Shown: piece after piece, positions 1 through 7,692 of the stretch
Layout: the number at the start of each line of letters is the position of its first letter
How positions within the stretch are numbered: the stretch's first letter is position 1
DNA from: Duganella margarita
GTDB taxonomy: Bacteria > Pseudomonadota > Gammaproteobacteria > Burkholderiales > Burkholderiaceae_D
Assembly: GCF_009857535.1 (NCBI RefSeq)
Contig: NZ_WWCS01000008.1
Span: forward strand, 62,001 to 126,000
DNA: 64,000 nt
Direction: 5' to 3'
Notes under the pieces: model-generated
The model's database searches: none
Seen by the model: the letters and a program-made list of their open reading frames with translations, nothing else
Told to the model about the DNA's origin: nothing
Made by a program: the position numbers and the translations under genes

Positions 1-899
1 TCACCGACGGTACGCAGTTCACCTCCATCGCCAACTCCAACGGCGTGTTCGGCTACCAGACCGATACGGGCCTGGACTTCACGCTGACGGTACGCACCGA
101 AGATGGCCGCGGTTCCGGCTGGGTCAAGCGCAGCGTGGGCGATGCCAGCAAGTTCGATGCGCGTGCTGCCTCGGATGTCGCCATCGAAAAGGCTTTGCGT
201 TCGGTCGATGCCAAGGCGCTGGAGCCGGGCCGCTACACGGTGATCCTGGAACCGGCCGCCACCTCCGACGTGCTGGCGTATATGTTCAACTCCTTCGACG
301 CGCGTTCCGCCGACGAGGGCCGCAGCTTCCTGTCGAAAAAAGGCGGCGGCAATCGCCTGGGCGAAAAGCTGTTCGATGAGCAGGTCAATGTGTGGGCCGA
401 CCCGTGGGACAAGGACGTCGCCGTGCTGCCGTGGGATACCGGCAGCATGCTGGCGCGCGAACGCCAGGACATCATCAAGAATGGCCGCATCGCCAACCTG
501 GATTATTCGCAGTACTGGGCCAAGAAGCAGGGCAAGCGCGCCATCGGCACGCCGGGCAATATCATCATGGCCGGCACCAACAAGTCGACCGAAGAGCTGA
601 TCGCCAATACCAAAAAGGGCATCCTGGTCACGCGTACCTGGTATATCCGCATGGTGGACCCGCAGTCGGTGCTGCTGACCGGCCTGACGCGCGACGGCAC
701 GTTCTACATCGAGAACGGCAAGATCAAGCATCCGATCAAGAACTTCCGCTTCAATGAAAGCCCGGTATCGATGCTGAACAATATCGACGAAATCGGCAAA
801 CCGGAGATTCTGTCGGGCGACGAGTCGCAGTTCCAGTTGCTGATTCCGGCGATGAAGGTTCGCGACTTTAACTTTACGTCGCTTTCGGACGCAGTGTAA
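1..899 (+). CDS. TldE/PmbA-family protein, C-terminal part (5' end outside window)
   Basis: The reading frame is open from base 3 and ends at TAA 897-899; its start lies left of the window. The visible ~298 residues match the C-terminal two thirds of the complete TldE-like protein at 2646-3983 almost throughout: blocks such as TEDGRGSGWV, SFLSKKGGGNRLGEKLFDEQ and the C-terminal end KVRDFNFTSLSDAV are shared. Like TldE/PmbA subunits it shows no HExxxH zinc motif, so by family knowledge it would be the non-catalytic partner of a TldD subunit. Two near-identical TldE-like genes flanking one TldD gene point to a local duplication. Whether it carries a signal peptide cannot be seen here. Confidence 0.85.
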   Translation, partial: TDGTQFTSIANSNGVFGYQTDTGLDFTLTVRTEDGRGSGWVKRSVGDASKFDARAASDVAIEKALRSVDAKALEPGRYTVILEPAATSDVLAYMFNSFDARSADEGRSFLSKKGGGNRLGEKLFDEQVNVWADPWDKDVAVLPWDTGSMLARERQDIIKNGRIANLDYSQYWAKKQGKRAIGTPGNIIMAGTNKSTEELIANTKKGILVTRTWYIRMVDPQSVLLTGLTRDGTFYIENGKIKHPIKNFRFNESPVSMLNNIDEIGKPEILSGDESQFQLLIPAMKVRDFNFTSLSDAV

Positions 900-903
900 C
901 CAA

Positions 904-983
904 CGTCACTCCCGCGCAGGCGGGAGTCTATACCGCGCGTCTGGATCGGCGTGGGATGGATCCCCGCCTTCGCGGGGAGGACG
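904..983. repeat. REP-like double palindrome between two genes
   Basis: Two GC-rich hairpins lie head to head: CTCCCGC-GCAG-GCGGGAG at 909-926 and TCCCCGC-CTTC-GCGGGGA at 961-978, flanked by GTCACTCCC and GGGGAGGACG. The layout resembles the dispersed intergenic palindromes common in beta- and gammaproteobacteria. It separates the first TldE-like gene from the TldD gene and could limit read-through or stabilise mRNA. An open frame runs through it from a GTG at 951, but the real start of the next gene is downstream. Confidence 0.7.
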
Positions 984-1004
984 TGCGCAGGCCTGGAGAA
1001 TTTT

Positions 1005-2642
1005 ATGGAACGTCGTTCATTTTTAAAAGTAGGCGCGGTCGCTGGCGGCAGCCTGCTGGTGCCGGTCTTCGGTAACGCGATTGCAGCCGAGGAGCTGCTC
1101 AATCCCATGGCGGTGCAATTCAAGAAATCGCTGGCCGACGCCGCAATGAACGCCGCGACCAAGGCCGGTGCCTCGTACTGCGACGTACGCATCGGCCGCT
1201 ATCTGAACCAGTTCATCACCACGCGTGACCTGAACGTGGAAAACATCGTCAACACCGAATCGTCCGGTGTCGGCGTGCGCGTGATCGCCGGCGGCGCTTA
1301 CGGCTTCTGCTCGACCAACGTGATGACGCTGGACTCGGTGGCCGATGCGGCGCGCCAGGCGGTCGCCATCGCCAAAGCCAACGCCAGGCTGCAAACCGAG
1401 CCGGTGGTGCTGGCGCCCGTCAAAGGCGTGGGCGAAGTGGCGTGGGCCACGCCGTTCAAGAAGGACTGGCGCGCAGTGCCGATCAAGGACAAGGCAGACA
1501 TGCTGCTGGCCGCGAACAAGGCCGGACTGGATGCGGGCGCCAGCTTCATGGCGGCCAACCTGTTCCAGGTGAACCAGCAGAAGTACTTTGCGTCCACCGA
1601 CGGTTCGTATATCGACCAGGACATCCATCGTCTGTGGTCGCCGTTCACCGCCACCGCCGTCGATAAGGCCAGTGGCAAGTTCCGCACCCGCGACGGCCTG
1701 TCGTCGCCGGCCAGCATGGGCTTTGAATTCTTCGACTGCAAAGCGGAGAACCGCATCAAGGCGGCGGGTGGCGTCACCACGCTGTACAAGGGCGCTTACG
1801 ATCTGATTGAAGATGCACGGGCGGCGGGCCGACAGGCGCGTGAAAAACTGACCGCAAAGACGGTCGATCCGGGCAAGTACGATCTGGTGCTGTCGCCGGA
1901 ACACTTGTTCCTGACCATCCACGAATCGGTCGGCCACGCCACCGAACTGGATCGTGTGCTGGGTTACGAGGCCAATTACGCCGGTACCAGTTTCGCCACG
2001 CTGGACAAGTGGAAGTCGAAGAACTTCAAGTATGGCTCGGAGCTGGTCAACATCGTCGCCGACAAGACCACGCCGGCTTCGCTGGGCCTTGTAGGCTATG
2101 ACGATGAAGGCGTCGCCTCCAAACGCTGGGACTTGATCCGCAACGGTATCCTGGTCAACTACCAGGCCACGCGCGACCAGGTAGCCATCATCGGCGAGAA
2201 GGAATCGCAAGGCTGCTCGTATGCGGACAGCTGGAGCAGCGTGCAGTTCCAGCGCATGCCCAACGTGTCGCTGGAAGCGGGCAAGAAGCAGCTGACGCCG
2301 GACGAGATGGTCAAGGACGTCAAGAAGGGCATCTACATTTTGGGCCGCGGTTCGTACTCGATCGACCAGCAGCGCTACAACTTCCAGTTTGGCGGCCAGC
2401 TGTATTTCGAAATCAAGAACGGCAAGATCGGCCAGCAGCTGGAAGACGTGGCCTACCAGTCGAACACGCAGGAGTTCTGGAACGCCTGCACCGCGCTGTG
2501 CGATGAACGCGACTGGCGCATGGGCGGCTCGTTCTTCGACGGCAAAGGCCAGCCTAGCCAGGTGAGCGCCGTGTCGCATGGTTCGCCAACGACGCGCTTC
2601 AACGGCATCAACGTAATCAACACCGCTCGCAAGATTGGATAA
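1005..2642 (+). CDS. TldD-family metalloprotease with twin-arginine signal
   Basis: The protein has 545 residues from ATG 1005, preceded by GGAGAA at 995-1000; a GTG at 951 in frame would place the REP-like hairpin inside the coding region and is rejected. The N-terminus MERRSFLKVG has the RRxFLK pattern of a Tat signal, followed by a hydrophobic stretch and an AIAA-type cleavage region near residue 28. The zinc motif HESVGH (HExxxH) is at residues 306-311, followed by the TldD-typical GYEANYAGTSF block. TldD subunits pair with TldE to form a peptidase that acts on unfolded peptides in the cytoplasm; the Tat signal suggests this copy works outside the cytoplasmic membrane. It is followed after 3 bases by a TldE-like gene. 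Confidence 0.88.
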   Translation: MERRSFLKVGAVAGGSLLVPVFGNAIAAEELLNPMAVQFKKSLADAAMNAATKAGASYCDVRIGRYLNQFITTRDLNVENIVNTESSGVGVRVIAGGAYGFCSTNVMTLDSVADAARQAVAIAKANARLQTEPVVLAPVKGVGEVAWATPFKKDWRAVPIKDKADMLLAANKAGLDAGASFMAANLFQVNQQKYFASTDGSYIDQDIHRLWSPFTATAVDKASGKFRTRDGLSSPASMGFEFFDCKAENRIKAAGGVTTLYKGAYDLIEDARAAGRQAREKLTAKTVDPGKYDLVLSPEHLFLTIHESVGHATELDRVLGYEANYAGTSFATLDKWKSKNFKYGSELVNIVADKTTPASLGLVGYDDEGVASKRWDLIRNGILVNYQATRDQVAIIGEKESQGCSYADSWSSVQFQRMPNVSLEAGKKQLTPDEMVKDVKKGIYILGRGSYSIDQQRYNFQFGGQLYFEIKNGKIGQQLEDVAYQSNTQEFWNACTALCDERDWRMGGSFFDGKGQPSQVSAVSHGSPTTRFNGINVINTARKIG

Positions 2643-2645
2643 CAG

Positions 2646-3983
2646 ATGAAGATGCTGAATCAGGAAGAAGCAAAACGCGTTTGCGACAAGCTGATGTCGC
2701 TGTCCAAGGCAGACGAATGCCGGGTGCAGATCAGCGGCTCGCGCAACGGCAATATCCGCTATGCACGCAATGCGGTGTCGACGGCCGGCCTGGCGGAGAA
2801 TACGCAGCTGACGGTGAGCGTCGCTTTCGGCAAGCGGCAGGGTACGGCCTCGATCAACGAGTTTGACGACAAATCGCTGGAAAAGGTGATCCGCCGCGCC
2901 GAAGATGTGGCGCGCCTGGCGCCGGAAAACCCGGAGTTTCAGCCGGCGGTGAAGAAGCAGGATTACAAATCGTCGGCCACCTTCAGCGAGGCCACTGCGG
3001 CCATCGATCCGGAGTATCGCGCCGAAGTGGCGGCGCTAAGCATCAACTCGGCGCGCAAGCACGGACTGGTGGCGGCGGGCTTCTTCAGCGATACCAGCGG
3101 CTTTGAAACGGTGGCCAACTCCAACGGCGTGTTCGGCTACCAGACCTTGAGTAACCTGGGCTTTACCGTCACCACCCGCACCGAAGATGGCCGTGGCTCC
3201 GGCTGGGTGACGCGCTCCGCCAACGATGCGCGCAAGTTCGATGCGCGCGAGGCCTCCGAGATCGCTATCGAAAAGGCGCTGAAATCGGTCGACGCGAAAG
3301 CGCTGGAGCCGGGCCGCTACACGGTGATCCTGGAGCCGGCGGCGACGTCGGAAATCATCGGCCGCATGTTCGGCGCCTTCGATGCGCGCCAGGCCGACGA
3401 AGGCCGCAGCTTCCTGTCGAAAAAGGGCGGCGGTAATCGCCTGGGCGAAAAGCTGTTCGATGAACAGGTCAATATCTGGGCCGATCCGTGGAATCCGGAC
3501 GTGCCGGTGCTGCCGTGGGATGGCCAGGCCATGCTGGCGCGCGAGCGCGCGGACGTGGTCAAAGGCGGCAAGATCGCCTCGCTGGACTACACGCGCTACT
3601 GGGCCGAGAAACAGGGCCAGCGCGCCACCGGCCGTCATGGCAACATGATCATGGCGGGCGGCGGCAAGTCGACCGAAGAGCTGATTGCGTCGACCAAGAA
3701 GGGCATCCTCGTTACGCGCACCTGGTATATCCGCATGGTCGATCCGCAGTCGCTGCTGCTGACCGGCTTGACGCGCGATGGCACCTTCTACATCGAGAAC
3801 GGCAAGATCAAGCACCCGGTGAAGAACTTCCGCTTCAACGAAAGCCCGGTGTCGATGCTGAACAATATCGATGAACTGGGCAAGCCGGTGGTGATTGGCG
3901 GCGACGAGGTGCGCTATCAGATGCTGATTCCGCCGATGAAGGTGCGCGACTTTAACTTCACGTCCTTGTCGGACGCGGTGTAA
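2646..3983 (+). CDS. TldE/PmbA-like protein, partner of the upstream TldD
   Basis: The protein has 445 residues and starts at ATG 2646, 3 bases after the TldD stop. It belongs to the PmbA_TldD fold but has no HExxxH, as expected of the non-catalytic TldE half. The N-terminus (MKMLNQEEAKRVCDKLMSL) is polar and shows no Sec or Tat signal. If the complex is exported, this subunit would have to travel with the Tat-signalled TldD, or the complex forms before export. It is very similar to the partial gene at the left edge, so the pair probably arose by duplication. The close coupling to TldD and to the downstream DUF4159-MoxR genes indicates one transcription unit. Confidence 0.87.
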   Translation: MKMLNQEEAKRVCDKLMSLSKADECRVQISGSRNGNIRYARNAVSTAGLAENTQLTVSVAFGKRQGTASINEFDDKSLEKVIRRAEDVARLAPENPEFQPAVKKQDYKSSATFSEATAAIDPEYRAEVAALSINSARKHGLVAAGFFSDTSGFETVANSNGVFGYQTLSNLGFTVTTRTEDGRGSGWVTRSANDARKFDAREASEIAIEKALKSVDAKALEPGRYTVILEPAATSEIIGRMFGAFDARQADEGRSFLSKKGGGNRLGEKLFDEQVNIWADPWNPDVPVLPWDGQAMLARERADVVKGGKIASLDYTRYWAEKQGQRATGRHGNMIMAGGGKSTEELIASTKKGILVTRTWYIRMVDPQSLLLTGLTRDGTFYIENGKIKHPVKNFRFNESPVSMLNNIDELGKPVVIGGDEVRYQMLIPPMKVRDFNFTSLSDAV

Positions 3984-3991
3984 GGACGGCT

Positions 3992-4615
3992 GTGGCCTCG
4001 TACGATTTTTATTTCACCCGCCTGACCTACGAGTCGGGCGACTGGGATGTGGATGTCCGCATGCCCAGCAACGTGCTTAACTCGCTGGTGGAGTACACCA
4101 CCTTGCGGGTCGATCCCGTTGAGCGCATCGTCGCGCTGTCCGATCCCAAGATGCTGGAGGCGCCGTTCTGCTATTTCGCCGGCCACAAGCTGGTGCAGTT
4201 CACGGCGGCCGAGCGCAAGAACCTGGAGCGCTATATCAAGGGCGGTGGCTTTTTGTTCGTGGACGACTGCAACCACGACATCGACGGGCTGTTTGCGAAA
4301 TCGTTCGAGGCTGAAATCGGCCGCATCTTCGGGGCCAAGGCGCTGCACAAGATCCCCAACAACCATCCGATCTATTCGAGCTTCTTCAAGTTTGAAGACG
4401 GCCCGCCGAATACCGGCGTGGAGCTGAACGGCTGGGGCGACGATCTGGTGCACGACTATCTGAAGGCGATCGAGGTCGGCGGCCGCGTGCGGCTTTTGTA
4501 CAGCAACAAGGACTACGGCTGCGAGTGGGACTATGACTTCCGCAACAAACGATTCCTCGCGGTCGACAATACCCGCTTTGCGGTCAATATCATTCAATAT
4601 GCGTTGGGAGCGTAG
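3992..4615 (+). CDS. DUF4159-family protein
   Basis: The protein has 207 residues and begins with GTG 3992, placed 5 bases after AAGGA at 3982-3986. The sequence (YDFYFTRLTYESGDWDVD near the N-terminus; FLFVDDCNHDIDG; a later NHPIYSSFFKF) is typical of DUF4159, a domain with a glutamine-amidotransferase-like fold often found beside MoxR ATPases. No signal peptide or membrane helix is evident. It sits between the TldE-like gene (8 bases upstream) and the MoxR gene (5 bases downstream), so it is almost certainly co-transcribed with them. Its biochemical function is not established. Confidence 0.8.
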   Translation: MASYDFYFTRLTYESGDWDVDVRMPSNVLNSLVEYTTLRVDPVERIVALSDPKMLEAPFCYFAGHKLVQFTAAERKNLERYIKGGGFLFVDDCNHDIDGLFAKSFEAEIGRIFGAKALHKIPNNHPIYSSFFKFEDGPPNTGVELNGWGDDLVHDYLKAIEVGGRVRLLYSNKDYGCEWDYDFRNKRFLAVDNTRFAVNIIQYALGA

Positions 4616-4620
4616 TTATT

Positions 4621-5622
4621 ATGGCTGATGGTGCAATCGCCTGGAGCGAAAATGAAATCGGCGCGCTGACCGCCAAGGTGAAGGCGCTCAAGGCCAGCAT
4701 GGCGCGCGTGATCATCGGCCAGGAGAACGTGATCGATTCGCTGATCATCTGCCTGCTGGCCGGCGGCCATGCGCTGGTGGAGGGCGTGCCGGGACTGGGT
4801 AAGACGCTGCTGGTCAAGTCGCTGTCGCAGGCGACGGAGCTGGACTTCCATCGCGTGCAGTTCACGCCGGACCTGATGCCGTCGGATATCGTCGGCACCG
4901 AAATCCTGGAAGAAGACCATGCGACGCGCAAGCGCGAGTTCCGCTTCCAGCAAGGGCCGGTGTTCACGCAGGTGCTGCTGGCGGATGAAATCAACCGCGC
5001 GCCGCCGAAGACGCAATCGGCTTTGCTGGAAGCGATGCAGGAGCGCTCCGTCACCTTTGCCGGCCAGACGCACAAGCTGCCCAAGCCGTTCTTTGTGCTG
5101 GCGACGCAGAATCCGATCGAGCAGGCCGGCACTTATCCGCTGCCGGAGGCGCAGCTGGACCGCTTCCTGCTGCGCATCGATGTGGTGTATCCGACCGAGG
5201 CCGAGGAAATCGCCATGGTGTCGGCCACCACGCACGCCGGTCTGAAAGACGCCGAGCCGGTAATGGATGTCGCCACGCTGCTGCGCCTTCAGCAGCTGGT
5301 GCGCGATATCGAAATCGGCGAGCATCTGCTGGCGTATGCCACCCGCCTGGTACGGGCGACGCGGCCGGCGCTGACCACGGTGCCGGCGGTGAAAAAACAT
5401 ATCGCCTGGGGCGCAGGGCCGCGTGCCGGCCAGGCGCTTGTGCTGGCCTCCAAGGCGCGCGCGCTGATGCAGGGCCGTCTGGCGGTCACACGAGAAGACA
5501 TCGCCGAGATGCTGCTGCCGGTGCTGGCGCACCGTGTGCTGCGCAACTTTGAAGCGGAAGCGGATGGTGTGGCAATCGCCGACATCCTGCAGGCGCTGCG
5601 CGAACATATCCGCCCGGACTAA
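4621..5622 (+). CDS. MoxR-family AAA+ ATPase
   Basis: The protein has 333 residues. Walker A is GVPGLGKT at residues 55-62, Walker B is LLADE at 119-123 and is followed by INRAPPKTQSALLEAMQE, the diagnostic MoxR block; sensor 1 is in LATQNPIEQ. MoxR proteins act as chaperone-like ATPases that, with vWA/DUF58 partners, mature or insert metal into protein complexes. The DUF58 gene follows within 8 bases, as in many MoxR-DUF58-Bat operons. The gene is soluble and cytoplasmic by sequence. Start ATG 4621 follows the DUF4159 stop closely. Confidence 0.93.
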   Translation: MADGAIAWSENEIGALTAKVKALKASMARVIIGQENVIDSLIICLLAGGHALVEGVPGLGKTLLVKSLSQATELDFHRVQFTPDLMPSDIVGTEILEEDHATRKREFRFQQGPVFTQVLLADEINRAPPKTQSALLEAMQERSVTFAGQTHKLPKPFFVLATQNPIEQAGTYPLPEAQLDRFLLRIDVVYPTEAEEIAMVSATTHAGLKDAEPVMDVATLLRLQQLVRDIEIGEHLLAYATRLVRATRPALTTVPAVKKHIAWGAGPRAGQALVLASKARALMQGRLAVTREDIAEMLLPVLAHRVLRNFEAEADGVAIADILQALREHIRPD

Positions 5623-5629
5623 ACTGCCG

Positions 5630-6544
5630 ATGCAATCGACCGCAACGCAGCCCGCTGGTGCAATGACCGCCATGCTGGCCCAGACCAGGGATCTGGATCT
5701 GGTGATCCGTCACGTGCTGGCTGGCCTGGGCCATGGCATCCATATTGGCCGCGAGCGCGGCGCCGGTGTTGAGTTCTCCGAGTACCGTGCCTACGCTCCC
5801 GGCGACGAATGGCGCCGCGTGGACTGGAAGCTGCTGGCGCGCGCCGACCGCTATTTCGTTCGCGAGGCCGAGCGCGACAGCCATGTCGCAGTCTGGCTCT
5901 GGCTCGACGCCACGGCATCAATGGCGGAGCCGAGCCGCGAGATCAACGGCATCGACAAGCTGTGGTTCGCGCGCACCGTGCTGGCCTGCGTGGCCGCTAT
6001 CGCTCAGCGCCAGGGCGACGCTTTCGGGCTGGTGGTGTGCAGCGCGGGCAAGGTTAACTACATGCCGGCCGCGCGTGGACCGCGCCAGCTCCAGCGCGTG
6101 CTGGCGGCGCTGAACAGGGCGACGCCGCAGGGCGAACTGCCATCGGCCGAAACGCTGCGCGCCAGCCTGCACTTCGCGCGCGCGCCGGGCATGATCTTCG
6201 CTGCCAGCGATTTCCTCGACTGGCCGTCGCCGCTGAGCGAGGCCTTGCTCCGCTTGCGGAATATGCGGCACGACGTGCGCCTGCTCACGCTGCGCACGCA
6301 GGCGGAGGTGGACGCCAGCTTCAAATCCGGCGGAGGCTATCGCGATCCGGAGCGCGACGATGGTCTGCACCGCATGAGTAACGCCGACCGTGAACACTAC
6401 AAGCAGCAAAGCCGCGCGCACTTCGGCAGCGTGGCGGCAAGCTGTCGCCAACATGATATCGTCCACTACGAGGCGCGCATCGAGCAGCCATTGACTGGCG
6501 TCTTGCGCAGCTGGTTGCAGCTGGCGGGAGCGCGGGCCAGATGA
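5630..6544 (+). CDS. DUF58-domain protein (vWA-like MoxR partner)
   Basis: The protein has 304 residues from ATG 5630; an upstream in-frame ATG at 5534 would overlap MoxR by about 90 bases and is less likely. The DUF58 signature YRAYAPGDEWRRVDWKLLAR is at residues 52-71. The region after it (VWLWLDATASM) resembles a degenerate vWA fold with a DxTxSM-like metal site. DUF58 proteins are the usual partners of MoxR ATPases. The stop codon overlaps the next start (ATGA at 6541-6544), indicating translational coupling to the BatA-like membrane protein. Confidence 0.88.
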   Translation: MQSTATQPAGAMTAMLAQTRDLDLVIRHVLAGLGHGIHIGRERGAGVEFSEYRAYAPGDEWRRVDWKLLARADRYFVREAERDSHVAVWLWLDATASMAEPSREINGIDKLWFARTVLACVAAIAQRQGDAFGLVVCSAGKVNYMPAARGPRQLQRVLAALNRATPQGELPSAETLRASLHFARAPGMIFAASDFLDWPSPLSEALLRLRNMRHDVRLLTLRTQAEVDASFKSGGGYRDPERDDGLHRMSNADREHYKQQSRAHFGSVAASCRQHDIVHYEARIEQPLTGVLRSWLQLAGARAR

Positions 6545-7692
6545 TTTTGAGTTCTTATCCCTGGTGGTGGCTGGCGTTGCCGCTGTTATTGCTGCCGATC
6601 TGGTGGCATCGCCAGAAGCGCCAGCGCCTGAAAGCCGAACCGCTGGCCACTGCGCGTTTCCTGCCATCGGCGCCACCGGAACAACTGCGCGTCTGGCAGT
6701 GGCGCGACAAGTTGCTGCTGGTGGTGCGCTGTTTGCTGTTGGTGATATTGATCGCCTGGCTGGCCGCCACCATCTTCCCGTGGCGTGGCGACACCGTGCT
6801 GGTTGATGCCGGCGCTGACAAGGCGTGGGCCGAGCAGCAAATCTCCGCCGCAGGCTTTGCCGCCGCCGCGCGCATCGACCTGCCGCCAAACCCACTGGCA
6901 TGGCTACGCGCCAACGAACGCGATTGGCGTCCGACCGCGCGACTGCTCATCGTCGCCCGCGCCGATCAAATCGCGATGCCGGCCCGCGTGCCGCAATTCA
7001 GCCACCAGCTAGAACTGCGTACAGCCAACGCGCCAGCCGCACCGCTCACGCCGACCACGTCAGTCGCACCTGTGACGCCATCCGTGCCACCTGCCGCGCA
7101 GCTGACCGCAACTACGCACCACATCGTACTGGCCGCACCAGCCGCCCGCACGCCAGCATGGCAATCACTGTTCGCCGCCTTCGACGTAGCAGGCAAAGCA
7201 GCCATACGCCACCAACTCGCCACCGAACAAGACGTCGGCACGACGCTGATCGTATGGGACACGCCCGCCACTGCGCCGCCCGCCAACTGGCACGCTCCAC
7301 ACTGGTGGATCGCGCCGTCCGCCGCCGCGACTGCGAGCGCCAACGCTACTGGCACAGCTGCCGCCAGCGCCGGCTTCCCCGAGTTGGCCTCTGCGACCAG
7401 GCTGACAATTAACGGCATTGCGCTGCGCTACGCCGACTCACCGCACGGCCGCCTATGGACGTCGGACGCTTTCCCGCCACGCGACGCCGACACTGCCCGT
7501 GCGCTGTACGAAGCCTGGCAATTGCTCTCCGCCTCGCCTGCGCCAGCCTACGCCACGCCATCCCAGACCTTCAGCGCCGCCCGCAGCGCGCTGCCCGCCA
7601 TCACCAACGCCAAGCCCGCCTACTGGCTCGCCCTGGCGCTGCTGGCGCTCTTCATCCTTGAACGGACCCTCACGCATGCACGGCGAAACTGA
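6541..7692 (+). CDS. BatA-like membrane protein
   Basis: The protein has 383 residues. The N-terminus (SYPWWWLALPLLLLPIWWHR) is the short hydrophobic BatA/aerotolerance-regulator N-terminal helix, followed by a basic loop, a second helix around residues 58-80, a proline/alanine/threonine-rich stretch around 165-190 and a C-terminal helix (YWLALALLALFIL) near 361-373. No complete vWA domain is evident. It probably anchors the MoxR/DUF58 module in the membrane, with most of its chain outside. It overlaps the preceding gene by 4 bases and the following gene by 17. Confidence 0.72.
   Translation: MILSSYPWWWLALPLLLLPIWWHRQKRQRLKAEPLATARFLPSAPPEQLRVWQWRDKLLLVVRCLLLVILIAWLAATIFPWRGDTVLVDAGADKAWAEQQISAAGFAAAARIDLPPNPLAWLRANERDWRPTARLLIVARADQIAMPARVPQFSHQLELRTANAPAAPLTPTTSVAPVTPSVPPAAQLTATTHHIVLAAPAARTPAWQSLFAAFDVAGKAAIRHQLATEQDVGTTLIVWDTPATAPPANWHAPHWWIAPSAAATASANATGTAAASAGFPELASATRLTINGIALRYADSPHGRLWTSDAFPPRDADTARALYEAWQLLSASPAPAYATPSQTFSAARSALPAITNAKPAYWLALALLALFILERTLTHARRN

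Noticed and set aside
951..1004. Upstream GTG start for the TldD gene
   Set aside because: It would encode the REP-like hairpin and push the Tat signal inside the protein; ATG 1005 has GGAGAA upstream.
7021..7110. Ala/Pro/Thr-rich stretch considered as a tandem repeat
   Set aside because: There is no regular repeat unit; it is low-complexity linker in the BatA-like protein.
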